From NCBI RefSeq assembly GCF_013177695.1, contig NZ_WOEY01000029.1:1-64000 (forward strand): 64,000 bases of DNA. Direction: 5' to 3'. Each line of letters begins with the position of its first letter. Within the stretch, counting starts at the first letter, position 1. The notes beneath the pieces are model-generated. The model saw nothing but the letters and a program-made list of their open reading frames with translations, did not search any database and was not told where the DNA came from. The stretch comes from Paraburkholderia solitsugae. GTDB lineage: Bacteria > Pseudomonadota > Gammaproteobacteria > Burkholderiales > Burkholderiaceae. The position numbers and the translations under genes are program-made. Shown piece after piece: positions 40,617-49,936 of this stretch.

Positions 40617-40976
40617 ATGCCTCGAGTAAAACGTGGGGTTACCGCACGGGCCCGTCACAAGAAGATCATCAAGCTGGCCAAGGGTTACCGCGGCCGTCGC
40701 AATAACGTCTATCGCATCGCCAAGCAGGCGGTCATGCGCGCAGGCCAATACGCCTACCGCGATCGCCGCAACAAGAAGCGTGTGTTCCGTGCATTGTGGA
40801 TCACGCGTATCAACGCGGCGGTGCGTCAGCACGACATGACGTACAGCGTGTTCATCAACGGCCTGAAGAAGGCTTCGATCGAACTCGACCGCAAGGTGCT
40901 GGCCGACATGGCTGTGTTCGACAAGGCTGCTTTTGCTGCGATCGTTCAGCAGGTGAAAGCCGCCGTTGCAGCCTGA
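40617..40976 (+). CDS. rplT: 50S ribosomal protein L20
   Basis: A 119-residue L20: [40 protein letters not shown] and [19 protein letters not shown] are the conserved segments. AGGAG precedes the start 29 bases after rpmI. L20 organises early 50S assembly and in other bacteria represses its own operon. Confidence 0.96.
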
Positions 40977-41046
40977 TTGCGCTTTGGGCAATTAAACTGC
41001 GTGGTTCGTTGCAGCGAACATCCGGTAGTCTCGGTGACGCTGCAGC

Positions 41047-41078
41047 AAAAACGGGGCTCCTCACCGAGCCCCGTTTTT
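41047..41078 (+). terminator. Terminator or attenuator between rplT and pheS
   Basis: AACGGGGCT, loop CCTCACCG, AGCCCCGTT and a T run make a perfect hairpin about 70 bases after rplT and 56 bases before pheS. In E. coli the pheST operon is attenuated at such a hairpin by a Phe-rich leader peptide; I see no obvious Phe-rich leader here, so it may simply close the ribosomal-protein unit. Confidence 0.85.
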
Positions 41079-41133
41079 GTTGGTAGAACCGGTTTTGCAA
41101 CGATTGAACACTGACGTTGAAATGATGGGATCA

Positions 41134-42147
41134 ATGGATCTGGACCAGATTGTCGCGGACGCGCAAAAAGCCTTCGCAGAAGCCTCCGACGTCACCACCC
41201 TCGAGAACGAGAAAGCGCGCTTTCTTGGTAAATCGGGTGCGCTGACCGAGCTATTGAAGGGCCTTGGCAAACTCGATCCTGAAACGCGCAAGACCGAAGG
41301 CGCACGGATCAACCTCGTCAAGCAACAAGTGGAAGCCGCGTTGACGGCCCGCCGTCAGGCGCTGGCCGACGTGTTGCTGAACCAGCGCCTCGCCGCTGAA
41401 GCCATCGACGTCACGCTGCCCGGCCGCGGCACCGGCGCAGGCAGCCTGCACCCGGTGATGCGCACATGGGAGCGCGTCGAACAGATTTTCCGGTCGATCG
41501 GATTCGACGTGGCCGACGGCCCCGAGATCGAAACCGACTGGTACAACTTCACCTCGCTGAACAGCCCGGAAAACCACCCGGCGCGTTCAATGCAGGACAC
41601 CTTCTACGTCGACGGCACAGATGCCGACGGCCGCCAGCTGCTGCTGCGCACGCACACCAGCCCGATGCAGGTGCGTTATGCCCGCACCAACACGCCGCCC
41701 ATCAAGGTGATCGTGCCGGGCCGCACGTATCGTGTGGACAGCGACGCAACGCATTCGCCGATGTTCAACCAGGTCGAAGGCCTGTGGATTGACGAGAACA
41801 TCAGCTTCGCCGACCTGAAGGGCGTCTACTCCGACTTCCTCAAGAAATTTTTCGAGCGCGACGATATTCAGGTGCGCTTCCGTCCGTCGTACTTTCCGTT
41901 CACCGAACCGTCGGCTGAAATCGACATGCTGTTCGAAACGGGCAAGAACGCCGGCAAGTGGCTCGAAATTTCGGGTTCCGGCCAGGTTCACCCCACGGTG
42001 ATCCGCAACATGGGCCTCGACCCCGAGCGTTACATCGGTTTTGCTTTCGGCAGCGGCCTCGAGCGGCTCACGATGTTGCGTTACGGCGTGCAAGACCTGC
42101 GTCTGTTCTTCGAAAACGACCTGCGTTTCCTGCGTCAATTCGCCTGA
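41134..42147 (+). CDS. pheS: Phenylalanyl-tRNA synthetase alpha subunit
   Basis: The 337-residue catalytic subunit. It has an N-terminal coiled coil (about 1-90), then the class II core motifs [52 protein letters not shown] and the motif 3 region [20 protein letters not shown]. The ATG at 41134 gives the standard start [14 protein letters not shown]; the open frame extends into the terminator upstream. Confidence 0.95.
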   Translation: MDLDQIVADAQKAFAEASDVTTLENEKARFLGKSGALTELLKGLGKLDPETRKTEGARINLVKQQVEAALTARRQALADVLLNQRLAAEAIDVTLPGRGTGAGSLHPVMRTWERVEQIFRSIGFDVADGPEIETDWYNFTSLNSPENHPARSMQDTFYVDGTDADGRQLLLRTHTSPMQVRYARTNTPPIKVIVPGRTYRVDSDATHSPMFNQVEGLWIDENISFADLKGVYSDFLKKFFERDDIQVRFRPSYFPFTEPSAEIDMLFETGKNAGKWLEISGSGQVHPTVIRNMGLDPERYIGFAFGSGLERLTMLRYGVQDLRLFFENDLRFLRQFA

Positions 42148-42289
42148 ACTGGCGCGTACGAACGCGACAAGCATAGAGCGCGGCATTGCACGCAGTGCGT
42201 GCCGCCAGCAGCGTCCCCGGCAGTGCCCAGTGAATCAAGGGGCCGCCTGCCGGACGTGGACCTAACCTGATCAGAACGACCACAGAACC

Positions 42290-44725
42290 ATGCAATTCCC
42301 GGAATCCTGGCTGAGAACCTTTGTCGATCCGCAACTGACGACCGATGAGCTGTCGCACGCGTTGACGATGGCGGGTCTCGAAGTCGAAGACCTGCGGCCG
42401 GCCGCGCCGCCGACCTCGAAGATCGTCGTCGGCCAGGTGCTGGAAGTCGTCAAGCACCCGGACGCAGACAAGCTCAACGTGTGTCAGGTCGACGCCGGCA
42501 CGGGCGCGACGCTGAACATCGTGTGCGGTGCGCCGAATGTCGCACCGGGCATCAAGGTGCCGGTCGCGCTGGTCGGCGCGCAACTGCCGCCGGCCGAAGA
42601 GGGCGGCACGCCGTTCGCGATCAAGCTTTCGAAGCTGCGCGGCGTGGAAAGCCAAGGCATGCTGTGCTCGGCACGCGAACTGAAGCTCTCGGAAGATCAT
42701 AGCGGCCTGATGATCCTGCCGGAAGATACGCCGATCGGCCAGGACATCCGCGAAACGCTCAATCTCGACGACACGGTTTTCGAAATCAAGCTGACGCCGA
42801 ACAAGGCGGACTGCCTGTCGGTGTTCGGCGTGGCGCGCGAGACGTCGGCCATCACCGGTGCGCCGCTGCGTCCGCTTGAGATCAAGCCGGCCGAAGTCAA
42901 GCTCAACGAAACGTTGCCGGTCAAAATTTCGGCGCCCGATCTGTGCGGCCGTTTTTCGGGCCGCGTGATCCGTGGCGTGAATGCGCGCGCGAAGTCGCCG
43001 CAATGGATGGTGCAGCGCCTGGAGCGTTCGGGTCAGCGCAGCATCTCCGCGCTCGTCGACATCTCGAACTATGTGATGCTCGAACTGGGCCGTCCGTCGC
43101 ACGTGTTCGATCTGGACAAGATCCACGGTGGCATGGACGTGCGTTGGGGTCGCAAGGGCGAAACGCTCAAGCTGCTGAACGGCAACACTGTCGAACTCGA
43201 TGAAACCGTTGGCGTGATCGCCGATGAACAGCACATCGAGAGTCTCGCCGGCATCATGGGCGGCGACAGCACGGCCGTCACGCTCGACACCACCAACATC
43301 TATCTCGAAGCCGCGTTCTGGTGGCCCGATAGCATTCGCGGCCGCTCGCGCAAGTACAACTTCTCGACCGATGCAGGCCATCGTTTCGAACGAGGCGTTG
43401 ATTACGCGACTACCGTCGAACACATCGAACGCATCACGCAATTGATCCTCGATATCTGCGGCGGCGAAGCCGGCCCGGTCGACGATCAAACCGTCAACGT
43501 GCCCAAGCGTGAGCCGGTGAAGATGCGTGTCTCGCGCGCGAACCGCATCATAGGCATCAAGATCGACGCGGATGAAATCGCGCAGATCTTCACGCGCCTC
43601 GGCCTCAGCTTCGAACGCGACGGCGATACGTTCTCGGTGAACCCGCCGTCGTACCGTTTCGACATCGAAATCGAAGAAGACCTGATCGAAGAAGTCGCGC
43701 GTATCTACGGCTTCGAAAAGATCCCCGCGCGTCCGCCGGTCGCGACCAGCGAAATGCTGCCGACCAACGAAACGCAGCGCTCGATTCACGTGATCCGTCA
43801 CGCGCTCGCCGCGCGTGATTACGCGGAGACGGTTAACTTCAGCTTTGTGGATGCCGAGTGGGAGTCGGACTTCGCCGGCAACGACAAGCCTGTTCGTCTG
43901 TTGAATCCGATTGCGAGCCAGCTATCGGTCATGCGCACCACGCTGTTCGGCAGCCTGATCAACGTTCTGCGCACGAACCTGAACCGTCGCGCGGCCGATC
44001 GCGTGCGCGTGTTCGAAGCCGGCCGCGTGTTCCTGCACGACCCATCGATCAAGGCAGGCGAATTGACGGTCGAAGGTTTCGCGCAGCCGAAGATGATCGG
44101 CGGCCTCGCCTATGGTCCCGCGCTCGAGGAGCAGTGGGGCGCGCAAACGCGCGCGGTCGACTACTTCGACGTGAAGGGCGATCTGGAAGCCGTGCTCGCG
44201 CCGGCCGTGGCAAGCTTCGTGAAAGCGGAGCATCCGGCCTTGCATCCGGGCCGCAGCGCGCGTATTGAACTGAATGGCCGCGCAGTGGGCTGGATTGGCG
44301 AATTGCATCCGCGCTGGATGCAAAAATATGATTTACCGCATGCCCCGATTCTGTTTGAAATCGAAGCGGAAGCATTAATGCAGCGCGTATTGCCGACTCC
44401 GGCGGAAGTATCTAAATTCCCGCCGGTGCGTCGTGATATTGCGGTGGTCGTCGATCAGAAAATCGAGGTTCAGGCGCTGTTGGACGAGCTTCAGAAGGCT
44501 CAGTCCGAAGCGGCATGCAAGACTGTTCAGAAGGTTGCACTTTTCGACGAATTCCGTCCAAAATCAAACACTTCCGGTGGTCTGGCTGCTCATGAGAAAA
44601 GCCTTGCGTTCCGTGTGACCTTGCAAGATACTGGCGGGACCCTTCAGGATGAAACGGTCGATCTGGCTATTCAAACTCTGGTGGAACGTCTGGCTCGAGT
44701 ATATGGCGCACGGTTGCGTGGATAA
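42290..44725 (+). CDS. pheT: Phenylalanyl-tRNA synthetase beta subunit
   Basis: The 811-residue beta subunit, full length. It contains the EMAP-like tRNA-binding domain (about 39-150; [20 protein letters not shown]), the B3/B4 editing domain, the B5 domain (about 400-470), a catalytic-like domain and the C-terminal FDX-ACB anticodon-binding domain ([15 protein letters not shown]). It is separated from pheS by 142 bases without a visible gene. The end of the gene has a lower GC content than the rest. Confidence 0.95.
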   Translation: MQFPESWLRTFVDPQLTTDELSHALTMAGLEVEDLRPAAPPTSKIVVGQVLEVVKHPDADKLNVCQVDAGTGATLNIVCGAPNVAPGIKVPVALVGAQLPPAEEGGTPFAIKLSKLRGVESQGMLCSARELKLSEDHSGLMILPEDTPIGQDIRETLNLDDTVFEIKLTPNKADCLSVFGVARETSAITGAPLRPLEIKPAEVKLNETLPVKISAPDLCGRFSGRVIRGVNARAKSPQWMVQRLERSGQRSISALVDISNYVMLELGRPSHVFDLDKIHGGMDVRWGRKGETLKLLNGNTVELDETVGVIADEQHIESLAGIMGGDSTAVTLDTTNIYLEAAFWWPDSIRGRSRKYNFSTDAGHRFERGVDYATTVEHIERITQLILDICGGEAGPVDDQTVNVPKREPVKMRVSRANRIIGIKIDADEIAQIFTRLGLSFERDGDTFSVNPPSYRFDIEIEEDLIEEVARIYGFEKIPARPPVATSEMLPTNETQRSIHVIRHALAARDYAETVNFSFVDAEWESDFAGNDKPVRLLNPIASQLSVMRTTLFGSLINVLRTNLNRRAADRVRVFEAGRVFLHDPSIKAGELTVEGFAQPKMIGGLAYGPALEEQWGAQTRAVDYFDVKGDLEAVLAPAVASFVKAEHPALHPGRSARIELNGRAVGWIGELHPRWMQKYDLPHAPILFEIEAEALMQRVLPTPAEVSKFPPVRRDIAVVVDQKIEVQALLDELQKAQSEAACKTVQKVALFDEFRPKSNTSGGLAAHEKSLAFRVTLQDTGGTLQDETVDLAIQTLVERLARVYGARLRG

Positions 44726-44794
44726 CCCGCATTTAACATTTGCACGGCATTTTTTCGCAACCTCCGTTTCTGCTTGGCGCGCCATTTGATAGAT

Positions 44795-45205
44795 ATGAAT
44801 GAAATGAACTCGAGTGATTTCGAAGCCCTTCTTACGGCGCAACGCAGCGCCATGATTCGCGAAATTCCGACATCACCCGCGGCCGTTTCCACCGAAACGC
44901 CGACGCTGACCAAGGCTGAACTTGCCGAGTTGCTGTTCGACAATGTCGGGCTCAACAAGCGGGAAGCGAAAGACATGGTCGAAGCGTTCTTCGAGGTGAT
45001 CCGTGATGCGCTGGAGAGTGGCGATAGCGTGAAGCTGTCGGGGTTCGGCAACTTCCAGTTGCGCGACAAACCCCAGCGTCCCGGCAGAAACCCGAAGACC
45101 GGCGAGGCGATTCCGATCGCCGCGCGCCGCGTTGTGACGTTCCATGCAAGTCAAAAGCTGAAAGCGCTGGTTGAGAACGGCGCTGAAGCGAGCTTCGCGC
45201 GCTGA
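44795..45205 (+). CDS. ihfA: Integration host factor alpha subunit
   Basis: A DNA-bending histone-like protein. The IHF/HU core runs from [20 protein letters not shown] to [14 protein letters not shown] and contains the signature [20 protein letters not shown]. The protein is 136 residues, with about 35 extra N-terminal residues relative to E. coli IhfA (99 residues), beginning [20 protein letters not shown]. The start could instead be the ATG three codons later. Its place after pheT is the usual operon order. IHF typically assists tyrosine integrases such as the one in the adjacent island. Confidence 0.92.
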   Translation: MNEMNSSDFEALLTAQRSAMIREIPTSPAAVSTETPTLTKAELAELLFDNVGLNKREAKDMVEAFFEVIRDALESGDSVKLSGFGNFQLRDKPQRPGRNPKTGEAIPIAARRVVTFHASQKLKALVENGAEASFAR

Positions 45206-45251
45206 TTGACGGGCGCATCCCTGCGCAACCCACCACGACGGCTAACTGACG

Positions 45252-45659
45252 ATGACAGCGACGATCGAAAAAGTCGTCTTGCCTCCGATTCCGGCGAAGC
45301 GCTACTTCACGATTGGTGAGGTGAGCGAACTATGCGGCGTGAAACCGCATGTGCTGCGCTATTGGGAACAGGAGTTCACGCAGTTGCGGCCGGTCAAGCG
45401 GCGCGGCAATCGCCGGTACTACCAGCATCACGAGGTGCTGTTGATCCGGCGGATTCGTGAGTTGTTGTATGAGCAGGGCTTCACGATCAACGGGGCGCGC
45501 AATCGGCTTGATTCACCCGGTTGTGGTGCGCATGGTGCGCCGACTGACGTGGTCGAGGAAGGCGAGGGCGCAGCAGCGCCGGCAGCAACAACGGCTGCGG
45601 TGGACGTCGAGCAGTTGCGCAAGGAATTGCTGCATGTGATCGATTTGTTAGGGCACTAG
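45252..45659 (+). CDS. MerR-family transcriptional regulator
   Basis: A 135-residue regulator with an N-terminal winged-helix MerR domain ([20 protein letters not shown], then [19 protein letters not shown]) and a short C-terminal tail without metal-binding Cys clusters. It follows ihfA directly and precedes tRNA-Pro, a conserved arrangement in Burkholderiaceae. Its targets are unknown. Confidence 0.88.
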   Translation: MTATIEKVVLPPIPAKRYFTIGEVSELCGVKPHVLRYWEQEFTQLRPVKRRGNRRYYQHHEVLLIRRIRELLYEQGFTINGARNRLDSPGCGAHGAPTDVVEEGEGAAAPAATTAAVDVEQLRKELLHVIDLLGH

Positions 45660-45682
45660 TTTGCTTTGTTAGCGCAGGGCGG

Positions 45683-45711
45683 TTCTAATCGCTCGAAGTG
45701 TCTGTTATAAT
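45683..45711 (+). promoter_or_regulatory. Promoter of tRNA-Pro
   Basis: A perfect TATAAT (45706-45711) ends 11 bases before the tRNA. TTCTAA at 45683-45688, 17 bases upstream, is a weak -35 candidate. Confidence 0.65.
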
Positions 45712-45722
45712 TTTCAGCTGTT

Positions 45723-45800
<78 letters not shown>

Positions 45801-45807
45801 TAGATAT

Positions 45808-45847
45808 AAGGCTCTCACGGCTTCGGCTTTGAGGGCCTTTTTCTTTT
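45808..45847 (+). terminator. Island-borne terminator behind tRNA-Pro
   Basis: AAGGCTCTCA, an 11-base loop with CTTCGG, TGAGGGCCTT and a T-rich tail form a hairpin 9 bases after the tRNA. Because it lies inside the island, it replaces the chromosomal terminator that now sits beyond the right repeat at 55902-55938. Confidence 0.82.
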
Positions 45848-45864
45848 CTGCTGGCAATCCACGG

Positions 45865-45888
45865 AATGTGCCCAACAATGTGCCCAAC
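45865..45888 (+). repeat. Tandem 12-bp repeat near attL, probable integrase arm site
   Basis: AATGTGCCCAAC twice in a row. The same 24 bases occur in the same orientation at 55695-55718 near the right end. Pairs of short direct repeats flanking the core site are typical arm-binding sites of lambda-type integrases. Confidence 0.7.
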
Positions 45889-45977
45889 GGATTGGCGGGC
45901 TGGGAGATGGGAGTGCACGTCGTTGCAGTCGCAATCAATTGCACCAGCCGATCATCATGCGGAGGGGGGGCGATGAG

Positions 45978-46547
45978 TCACGGCCACCGCGTCCGCATTG
46001 CATTTAAAACGCTCGCCAGTTGTGATCCGGCTTCAATGCTGTAATCGTCAATAAGTTGACCAAGCGCGACCGTTGGGTAAGTTCTTCCGCTTCCTTTTTC
46101 CCAGCGTTCATACTTAATCGATCTATAGTCGCCGAAGCCACGACCCATGAACGACCGGACGACGGTCGGGCGTGGTCGATCCTTCTTTGCCGGATGGCCT
46201 GCACACTCGTTCCTGAGATCGCGAAGGACTTGCCACGCGGTCAGGTGCTTGGCGGTAAAGGCCTGCTTAAGGACGACTCTTGATAGCTCTGCGATGGCGT
46301 CTTGCTGGATGATCACCGCCTGAAGAACACCCCAGAATTCCAAGTAGGCCTGCAGCGGTTCGTCAAGGGGGAAACCCCGTACGCGGTGCGCCAGAAGACA
46401 CTCTGTCGAGTCCTGTAGCAGATACATACTGGTGTAATAAGCGGCATAGTCATCCTCACTCCCCGATGCGTAGAAGAAGGCTTGGCAGGCGCTACTCGCA
46501 TGAAAGTAGTCGTATATTTCGTTGCGGCGCTGCGCGATAGTTTTCAT
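45978..46547 (-). CDS. Hypothetical protein, all-helical, HEPN-like motif
   Basis: A 189-residue soluble, mostly helical protein (MKTIAQRRNEIYDYFHASSA) with many aromatic residues. The segment VLRDLRNECAGHPAKKDRPR contains R-N-x4-H spacing (RNECAGH) resembling the RX4-6H active-site motif of HEPN ribonucleases. The context, after a helical region and in an island, suits that idea, but I cannot confirm the fold. It overlaps the upstream 48-codon gene by four bases (ATGA). It reads toward attL. The function is unknown. Confidence 0.7.
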   Translation of the reverse strand: MKTIAQRRNEIYDYFHASSACQAFFYASGSEDDYAAYYTSMYLLQDSTECLLAHRVRGFPLDEPLQAYLEFWGVLQAVIIQQDAIAELSRVVLKQAFTAKHLTAWQVLRDLRNECAGHPAKKDRPRPTVVRSFMGRGFGDYRSIKYERWEKGSGRTYPTVALGQLIDDYSIEAGSQLASVLNAMRTRWP

Positions 46548-46690
46548 TTTTCGTCTTCCGGTAGCAGGTGTTCTGGATGCGCCGCATCATAAAGCGAAGG
46601 CGATTCCGCAATCTGGCTCAACAGGAACGCCGTGAGCAATCCTATACCACCACGCACAAGCATGATCGTCGGCAGTGCAATTGATCGCAT
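46544..46690 (-). CDS. Small hypothetical protein coupled to the 45978 gene
   Basis: A 48-residue reading frame beginning MRSIALPTIMLVRGGIGLLT, with a hydrophobic centre and an acidic tail (HPEHLLPEDEK). Its stop codon overlaps the next start (ATGA), so the two genes look translationally coupled. An ATG nine codons later (46663) is an alternative start. No strong ribosome-binding site is seen, and one degenerate copy of the island 12-mer lies across its first codons. I do not recognise it. Confidence 0.4.
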   Translation of the reverse strand: MRSIALPTIMLVRGGIGLLTAFLLSQIAESPSLYDAAHPEHLLPEDEK

Positions 46691-47118
46691 TCATGCTGTG
46701 CCGGGAAGGGAAGTCGTCGAGCGGCTCGGTGGTATGTATCCGCCACTTTGCTACCCCCTGACACTCCCGTTGCGTTGTGGATGGCTTGCCACACCGTTCC
46801 GCTATTCAGCGCGTCGCGCTTTCACAGCTATATCGCGTTGTCATCAGGAGGTGAGGCGGACTATGCCGGAATAAAAGCATAGGCGGGAGACAAGTTAACC
46901 CGATGCGCTCGACTCTTGGCTTGACATAGATAGACTCACTAATATATAAATAGTTATCCGTACCAATGGAGTGGTGGGGCAGAAGTTAGTCCCGACGGAT
47001 CGCCTGCAATGGGCGATACAGGCACTCCGGCGTACGGACATTTCCCTTCGAATGTCCTCGCCGAAGCAATGAACCGGCGAGATGCGCGTGTGCGCCTCGT
47101 CTAACTGAGGAATTGCAT
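46691..47118. other. Gene-free region with a promoter
   Basis: About 430 bases without a convincing gene (a 80-codon frame at 46632-46874 lacks start signals and family features). It contains the promoter at 46921-46950. The 5' untranslated region of the AlpA-like gene that follows includes CGACGGATCGCC and TCGAATGTCCTCG segments of no recognised structure. Confidence 0.5.
46921..46950 (+). promoter_or_regulatory. Strong sigma-70-like promoter for the AlpA-like gene
   Basis: A perfect TTGACA (46921-46926) followed after 16-18 bases by overlapping TATATA/TATAAA (46943-46950), in an AT-rich stretch of an otherwise GC-rich genome. It faces the gene at 47119, with about 165 bases of leader. Confidence 0.7.
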
Positions 47119-47385
47119 ATGGCCGTTACATTCGTCAAAAAACACCAAAGCACCCCATCCACAACCCCATCGGCGGGGCGCGGTCACACTCGGGCTAAAG
47201 CGCCGGAAATCAGTCTTGACCAGCCGGGACGATTGCGGGTTGCGCATCTATTGGCGCTCTTCGGAATCTCTCATGCCACGCTCTATGCCGGGATACAGTC
47301 CGGGCGCTACCCGAAGCGCGACGGGTTGGACGGAAGACTTCCCTACTGGAAGACGGAGACAATCCGCGAGTTTCTTCGTTCGTAA
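47119..47385 (+). CDS. AlpA-like helix-turn-helix regulator
   Basis: An 88-residue protein. A basic, Thr/Ser-rich N-terminal tail is followed by a winged-helix excisionase/AlpA-type fold: LDQPGRLRVAHLLALFGISH, YAGIQSGRYPKRD and PYWKTETIREFL. GAGG precedes the ATG at 47119. A paralogue is encoded at 53999-54316, with the same LSQPGRLRV, LYARVRDGKFP and PFWRTETLREFL pattern. AlpA-type proteins often control integrase expression or act as excisionases. Confidence 0.78.
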   Translation: MAVTFVKKHQSTPSTTPSAGRGHTRAKAPEISLDQPGRLRVAHLLALFGISHATLYAGIQSGRYPKRDGLDGRLPYWKTETIREFLRS

Positions 47386-47562
47386 GCGTAACGCGCTCAA
47401 CCGAGGGGGCGCTCATTGGCTCGTGAGGTCAAGAGCAACCCCACCACAGCAGCTTGATTGCCGTTGCGCTTGCAGTCGAACGCTTCCGCTTCTCATTGAA
47501 CCGAAACGGGACCAAGGCTCCTGCTAATGACAAGAGAGTAGCCGGAAAAAGTTGCGTGAAAA

Positions 47563-48462
47563 ATGCCAACGGAGTGGCTTGAAATGATGGAATTTCTCCC
47601 AACAAGACTGGATCGCACGATCATACAGAGGTCGCTTTCAAAGCAGACCTATATTGATGTGCTGGCCCCCTTCAAATCGCTATGCGGAAGCTATCTGACA
47701 AAGGCTGACTTTTGGTCCAACAAGAACATGCAGGGGGCCGACGGATGGTTCCTCGAGGACGCGATACGTGTCGAGTTGAGGTCGTGTTACAGCAAATACT
47801 TCGTCCGGTACACGCTTTTCCCCGCACGATTGACCACGCCCGCGTTCGAGGCGTTCGTTGCGAAAACCATCGCACTCGGGTCGGCTGGATACTCGAACGC
47901 GCTTGCGCACGGATACTTGCGCGAATTCGAAATTGCCGTGGACTTTCCGGACAGACACACAAAGGACTACTTATTCCATCGTCATGGAGTTCGCTCCGGC
48001 AAGCATATAAAGGGAAACCAACAAATCGCCGGAACCCATTATCAAGGCTCGTTAAGCTCCGCTCTACAAACGTATGCATACAACAAGGCGGAACAGATGG
48101 CCGAGGTGGGACAGGTCTGCGCATTCGAAAACCTGATGCGTATCGAAGCGAGATTCAGGAAGAGGACCGTCAAGCTCGGCGAGCTGGCGAACTTGGAGAA
48201 TCCATTTTGCAAGCTTGTCGTATGTTCGATGCAGGACCTCTACCAGACCGTCCATCCTGAACCTGCAATATGGAAATCGTTTCTAGCGAAGGCGACAGTG
48301 CTGGGTGTTCCAGCCGCAATGGCTAGTTTTTCGCCGAAATATCGGCAACAGTTTCGCGCCATTCTCAAACAGCGTGGAGCGCCATGGTGGAAACCGATGG
48401 CGTTGATGAAAGGCTTTCCCGAACGGGCGGCGGAGCAGTTGCGACTGGATCTGTGCAATTGA
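47563..48462 (+). CDS. Putative replication-initiator-like protein
   Basis: A 299-residue protein. The ordered features LREFEIAVDFPDRHTKDYLF, GTHYQGSLSSALQTYAYNKA and FENLMRIEARFRKRT resemble the pattern 'DiavDf ... GS..s ... YnK ... RiE.r.r' of Rep_trans-type rolling-circle initiators found in small plasmids and filamentous phage-derived islands. The similarity is by pattern only. It follows the AlpA-like gene, a common pairing on such islands. The last codons TGC AAT TGA lie within a copy of the island 12-mer. Alternative starts exist at residues 8 and 9 (MMEFLPTRL). Confidence 0.6.
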   Translation: MPTEWLEMMEFLPTRLDRTIIQRSLSKQTYIDVLAPFKSLCGSYLTKADFWSNKNMQGADGWFLEDAIRVELRSCYSKYFVRYTLFPARLTTPAFEAFVAKTIALGSAGYSNALAHGYLREFEIAVDFPDRHTKDYLFHRHGVRSGKHIKGNQQIAGTHYQGSLSSALQTYAYNKAEQMAEVGQVCAFENLMRIEARFRKRTVKLGELANLENPFCKLVVCSMQDLYQTVHPEPAIWKSFLAKATVLGVPAAMASFSPKYRQQFRAILKQRGAPWWKPMALMKGFPERAAEQLRLDLCN

Positions 48463-48607
48463 TTGCAACCAGCACAGCCTCCCGGCAGAGCGAACCATCT
48501 CAGTCCCATTCCGAACCTATCCTGTTCACGACAGGGGATGTACTAGCTCTTGAGTGAAGCGGCGTCGCGAGGCGGCTTAGGTTTGAATGAACTCTTCCGG
48601 GCATGCT

Positions 48608-49213
48608 TCATGGATGTGTCTGGAGCAGCGCGTCGAACAATTCATTTGTCCACGTCCGTCGCTCCTCGACAAACCGGCGCTGTGATTCAGAGCCCCATGA
48701 CCTCAGGTCTTCAATGATCTCAGCCATAGTGAGAACATCAAAGAATCCCTTTTCAGTTACGGCCGCTTTGCGTCCTTCTGGCGTGGCATCGCCCCAGATC
48801 AGGATCGCACCGTCAATATAGATCTCCTTTCCGTGTACGAACACCTGCTGCGCGGGCGAGTTGGCGGCAGCGTCCAGCAATGCAAAGAACGCTGCTTTGT
48901 TGTGGTGATCTAGCTGCTTAACATCGGTCAGGATGAGGTATTTGTAATTTTCGTACTCAATCTCGCATTTGAGCTCAGCGACGTAAGATTTGCCGGTGGC
49001 CTTGTCGCGCAAGGTGAAGTCAAGGGTGGAACCCGACTTCTCTCCCCGCTTCCTGAGTGTCGGTCGCCCCAAGTCCTCATAGGGGCAGCGTGGATCGCTA
49101 GCCCAGAGACGGACTAGCTCCTCCGAAAAGATTCCAAAGACGCGGGACAAGTATTTTCCCCTCGCCATCGGGGCATCCGGTCTTCGAAATGTCGAGAGGA
49201 AGTGATCGCTCAT
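48608..49213 (-). CDS. Hypothetical protein with a PD-(D/E)XK-like nuclease motif
   Basis: A 201-residue soluble protein starting MSDHFLSTFRRPDAPMARGK. The middle part reads STLDFTLRDKATGKSYVAEL followed by KCEIE, giving D-x(n)-E-x-K, the metal-binding core of restriction-endonuclease-like folds. Hydrophobic strand residues surround it, and a QLDHHNKAAFFALLD helix follows. No methyltransferase is nearby. It might be a nuclease, possibly in defence, or a non-catalytic relative. The frame is open upstream, but the ATG at 49213 gives a sensible N-terminus. Confidence 0.65.
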   Translation of the reverse strand: MSDHFLSTFRRPDAPMARGKYLSRVFGIFSEELVRLWASDPRCPYEDLGRPTLRKRGEKSGSTLDFTLRDKATGKSYVAELKCEIEYENYKYLILTDVKQLDHHNKAAFFALLDAAANSPAQQVFVHGKEIYIDGAILIWGDATPEGRKAAVTEKGFFDVLTMAEIIEDLRSWGSESQRRFVEERRTWTNELFDALLQTHP

Positions 49214-49489
49214 GGTTTCCCTACGGTACCCGGACTCTGCAATTGGTTGCAGCCGCGACTTCTGTAACCATTTGACGAACCGCGTCTGGGGCGTCAAACA
49301 TTTCACTCAATTATTTGACGAACCTGCAATAACCTCGATTCGCCAGCTGTTCGGGAACGACGATTCTAGAGGCCAAACAAGAGAACTGGGACCAAAAAAA
49401 CGGCGGTTTCGCTCGGCTCGCGAGCCCTACGTGCCGATCGCCGGTCAACACCACAATCGGCTCGCGGTTAAAAAACGGTAGCATCGAAC

Positions 49490-49718
49490 ATGACGAACAA
49501 GAGGTGTAACTCTAGCGATGAGCCGTTCACCGAACTCGATGGCCTCGATCCGCGCAAGTTCACGGACGACATTCTGGATGAAAGCCCGGAACCGACCGAC
49601 GACGAGGTCTTCGAAGGCATCTACCAGTCGGGTCTCGGTCTGCGGGACGGACAACCCTGCCTACCCGGACTGGCTCGCGTGGCTCACGAAGAACCACCCC
49701 GACGATCCTGCCACGTAA
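49490..49718 (+). pseudogene. Frameshifted copy of the Sel1-protein tail domain
   Basis: ELDGLDPRKFTDDILDESPE and DDEVFEGIYQSGLGL closely match the acidic C-terminal tail of the Sel1-repeat protein at 52800-53840 (DLDGLDPRKFENDFDDGQEE, DDEGFEGIYGSGL). Near 49650 the frame changes: the matching ending YPDWLAWLTKNHPDDPAT continues in the frame that stops at 49718. A one-base indel therefore separates the halves. No Sel1 repeats precede it. It is a partial gene copy that carries along 124 bases of identical downstream DNA. Confidence 0.75.
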
Positions 49719-49935
49719 GCAACGCAGGAATCGGCGGCAAGGGTCGATGGACCTTGCAATCAATTGCACGATGCCACGATGCAATCCTGACAGGCTCATT
49801 GATTCGGATGCACGTGTGTGCGGTGGCCTCCGATGCGTCGATCGGCGCGTAGGCCGGATGCCGGATCACGTACTCCTTGTGACCGGACGTGTTGCCCCTT
49901 TCTTCTATCGTTGGGTGTTCCACCTTGCGTGCCAT
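49684..49935 (-). CDS. Possible small protein after the secreted-protein gene
   Basis: An 83-codon frame starting MARKVEHPTIEERGNTSGHK directly after the stop of the gene at 49937 (TAGGATG). Its second half is antisense to the 124-bp duplicated segment and includes one copy of the island 12-mer, so the tail may not be a genuine protein end. No family is recognised. Confidence 0.3.
   Translation of the reverse strand: MARKVEHPTIEERGNTSGHKEYVIRHPAYAPIDASEATAHTCIRINEPVRIASWHRAIDCKVHRPLPPIPALLTWQDRRGGSS
49701..49824 (+). repeat. 124-bp exact direct repeat, copy 1
   Basis: Identical to 53823-53946. It begins in the codons for DDPAT at the end of the tail domain (GACGATCCTGCC), includes the stop codon and about 105 bases of downstream DNA with one copy of the 12-mer, and ends CACGTGTGTGCGGT. 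The sequences diverge on both sides. Confidence 0.93.
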
Positions 49936-49936
49936 C

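Noticed and set aside
42068..43801. Minus-strand open frame of 577 codons opposite pheT
   Set aside because: No recognisable domain and no start signals; the plus strand has all PheT domains.
46632..46874. Plus-strand 80-codon frame in the island
   Set aside because: No ribosome-binding site or similarity, overlaps the coupled small gene on the other strand; treated as noncoding.
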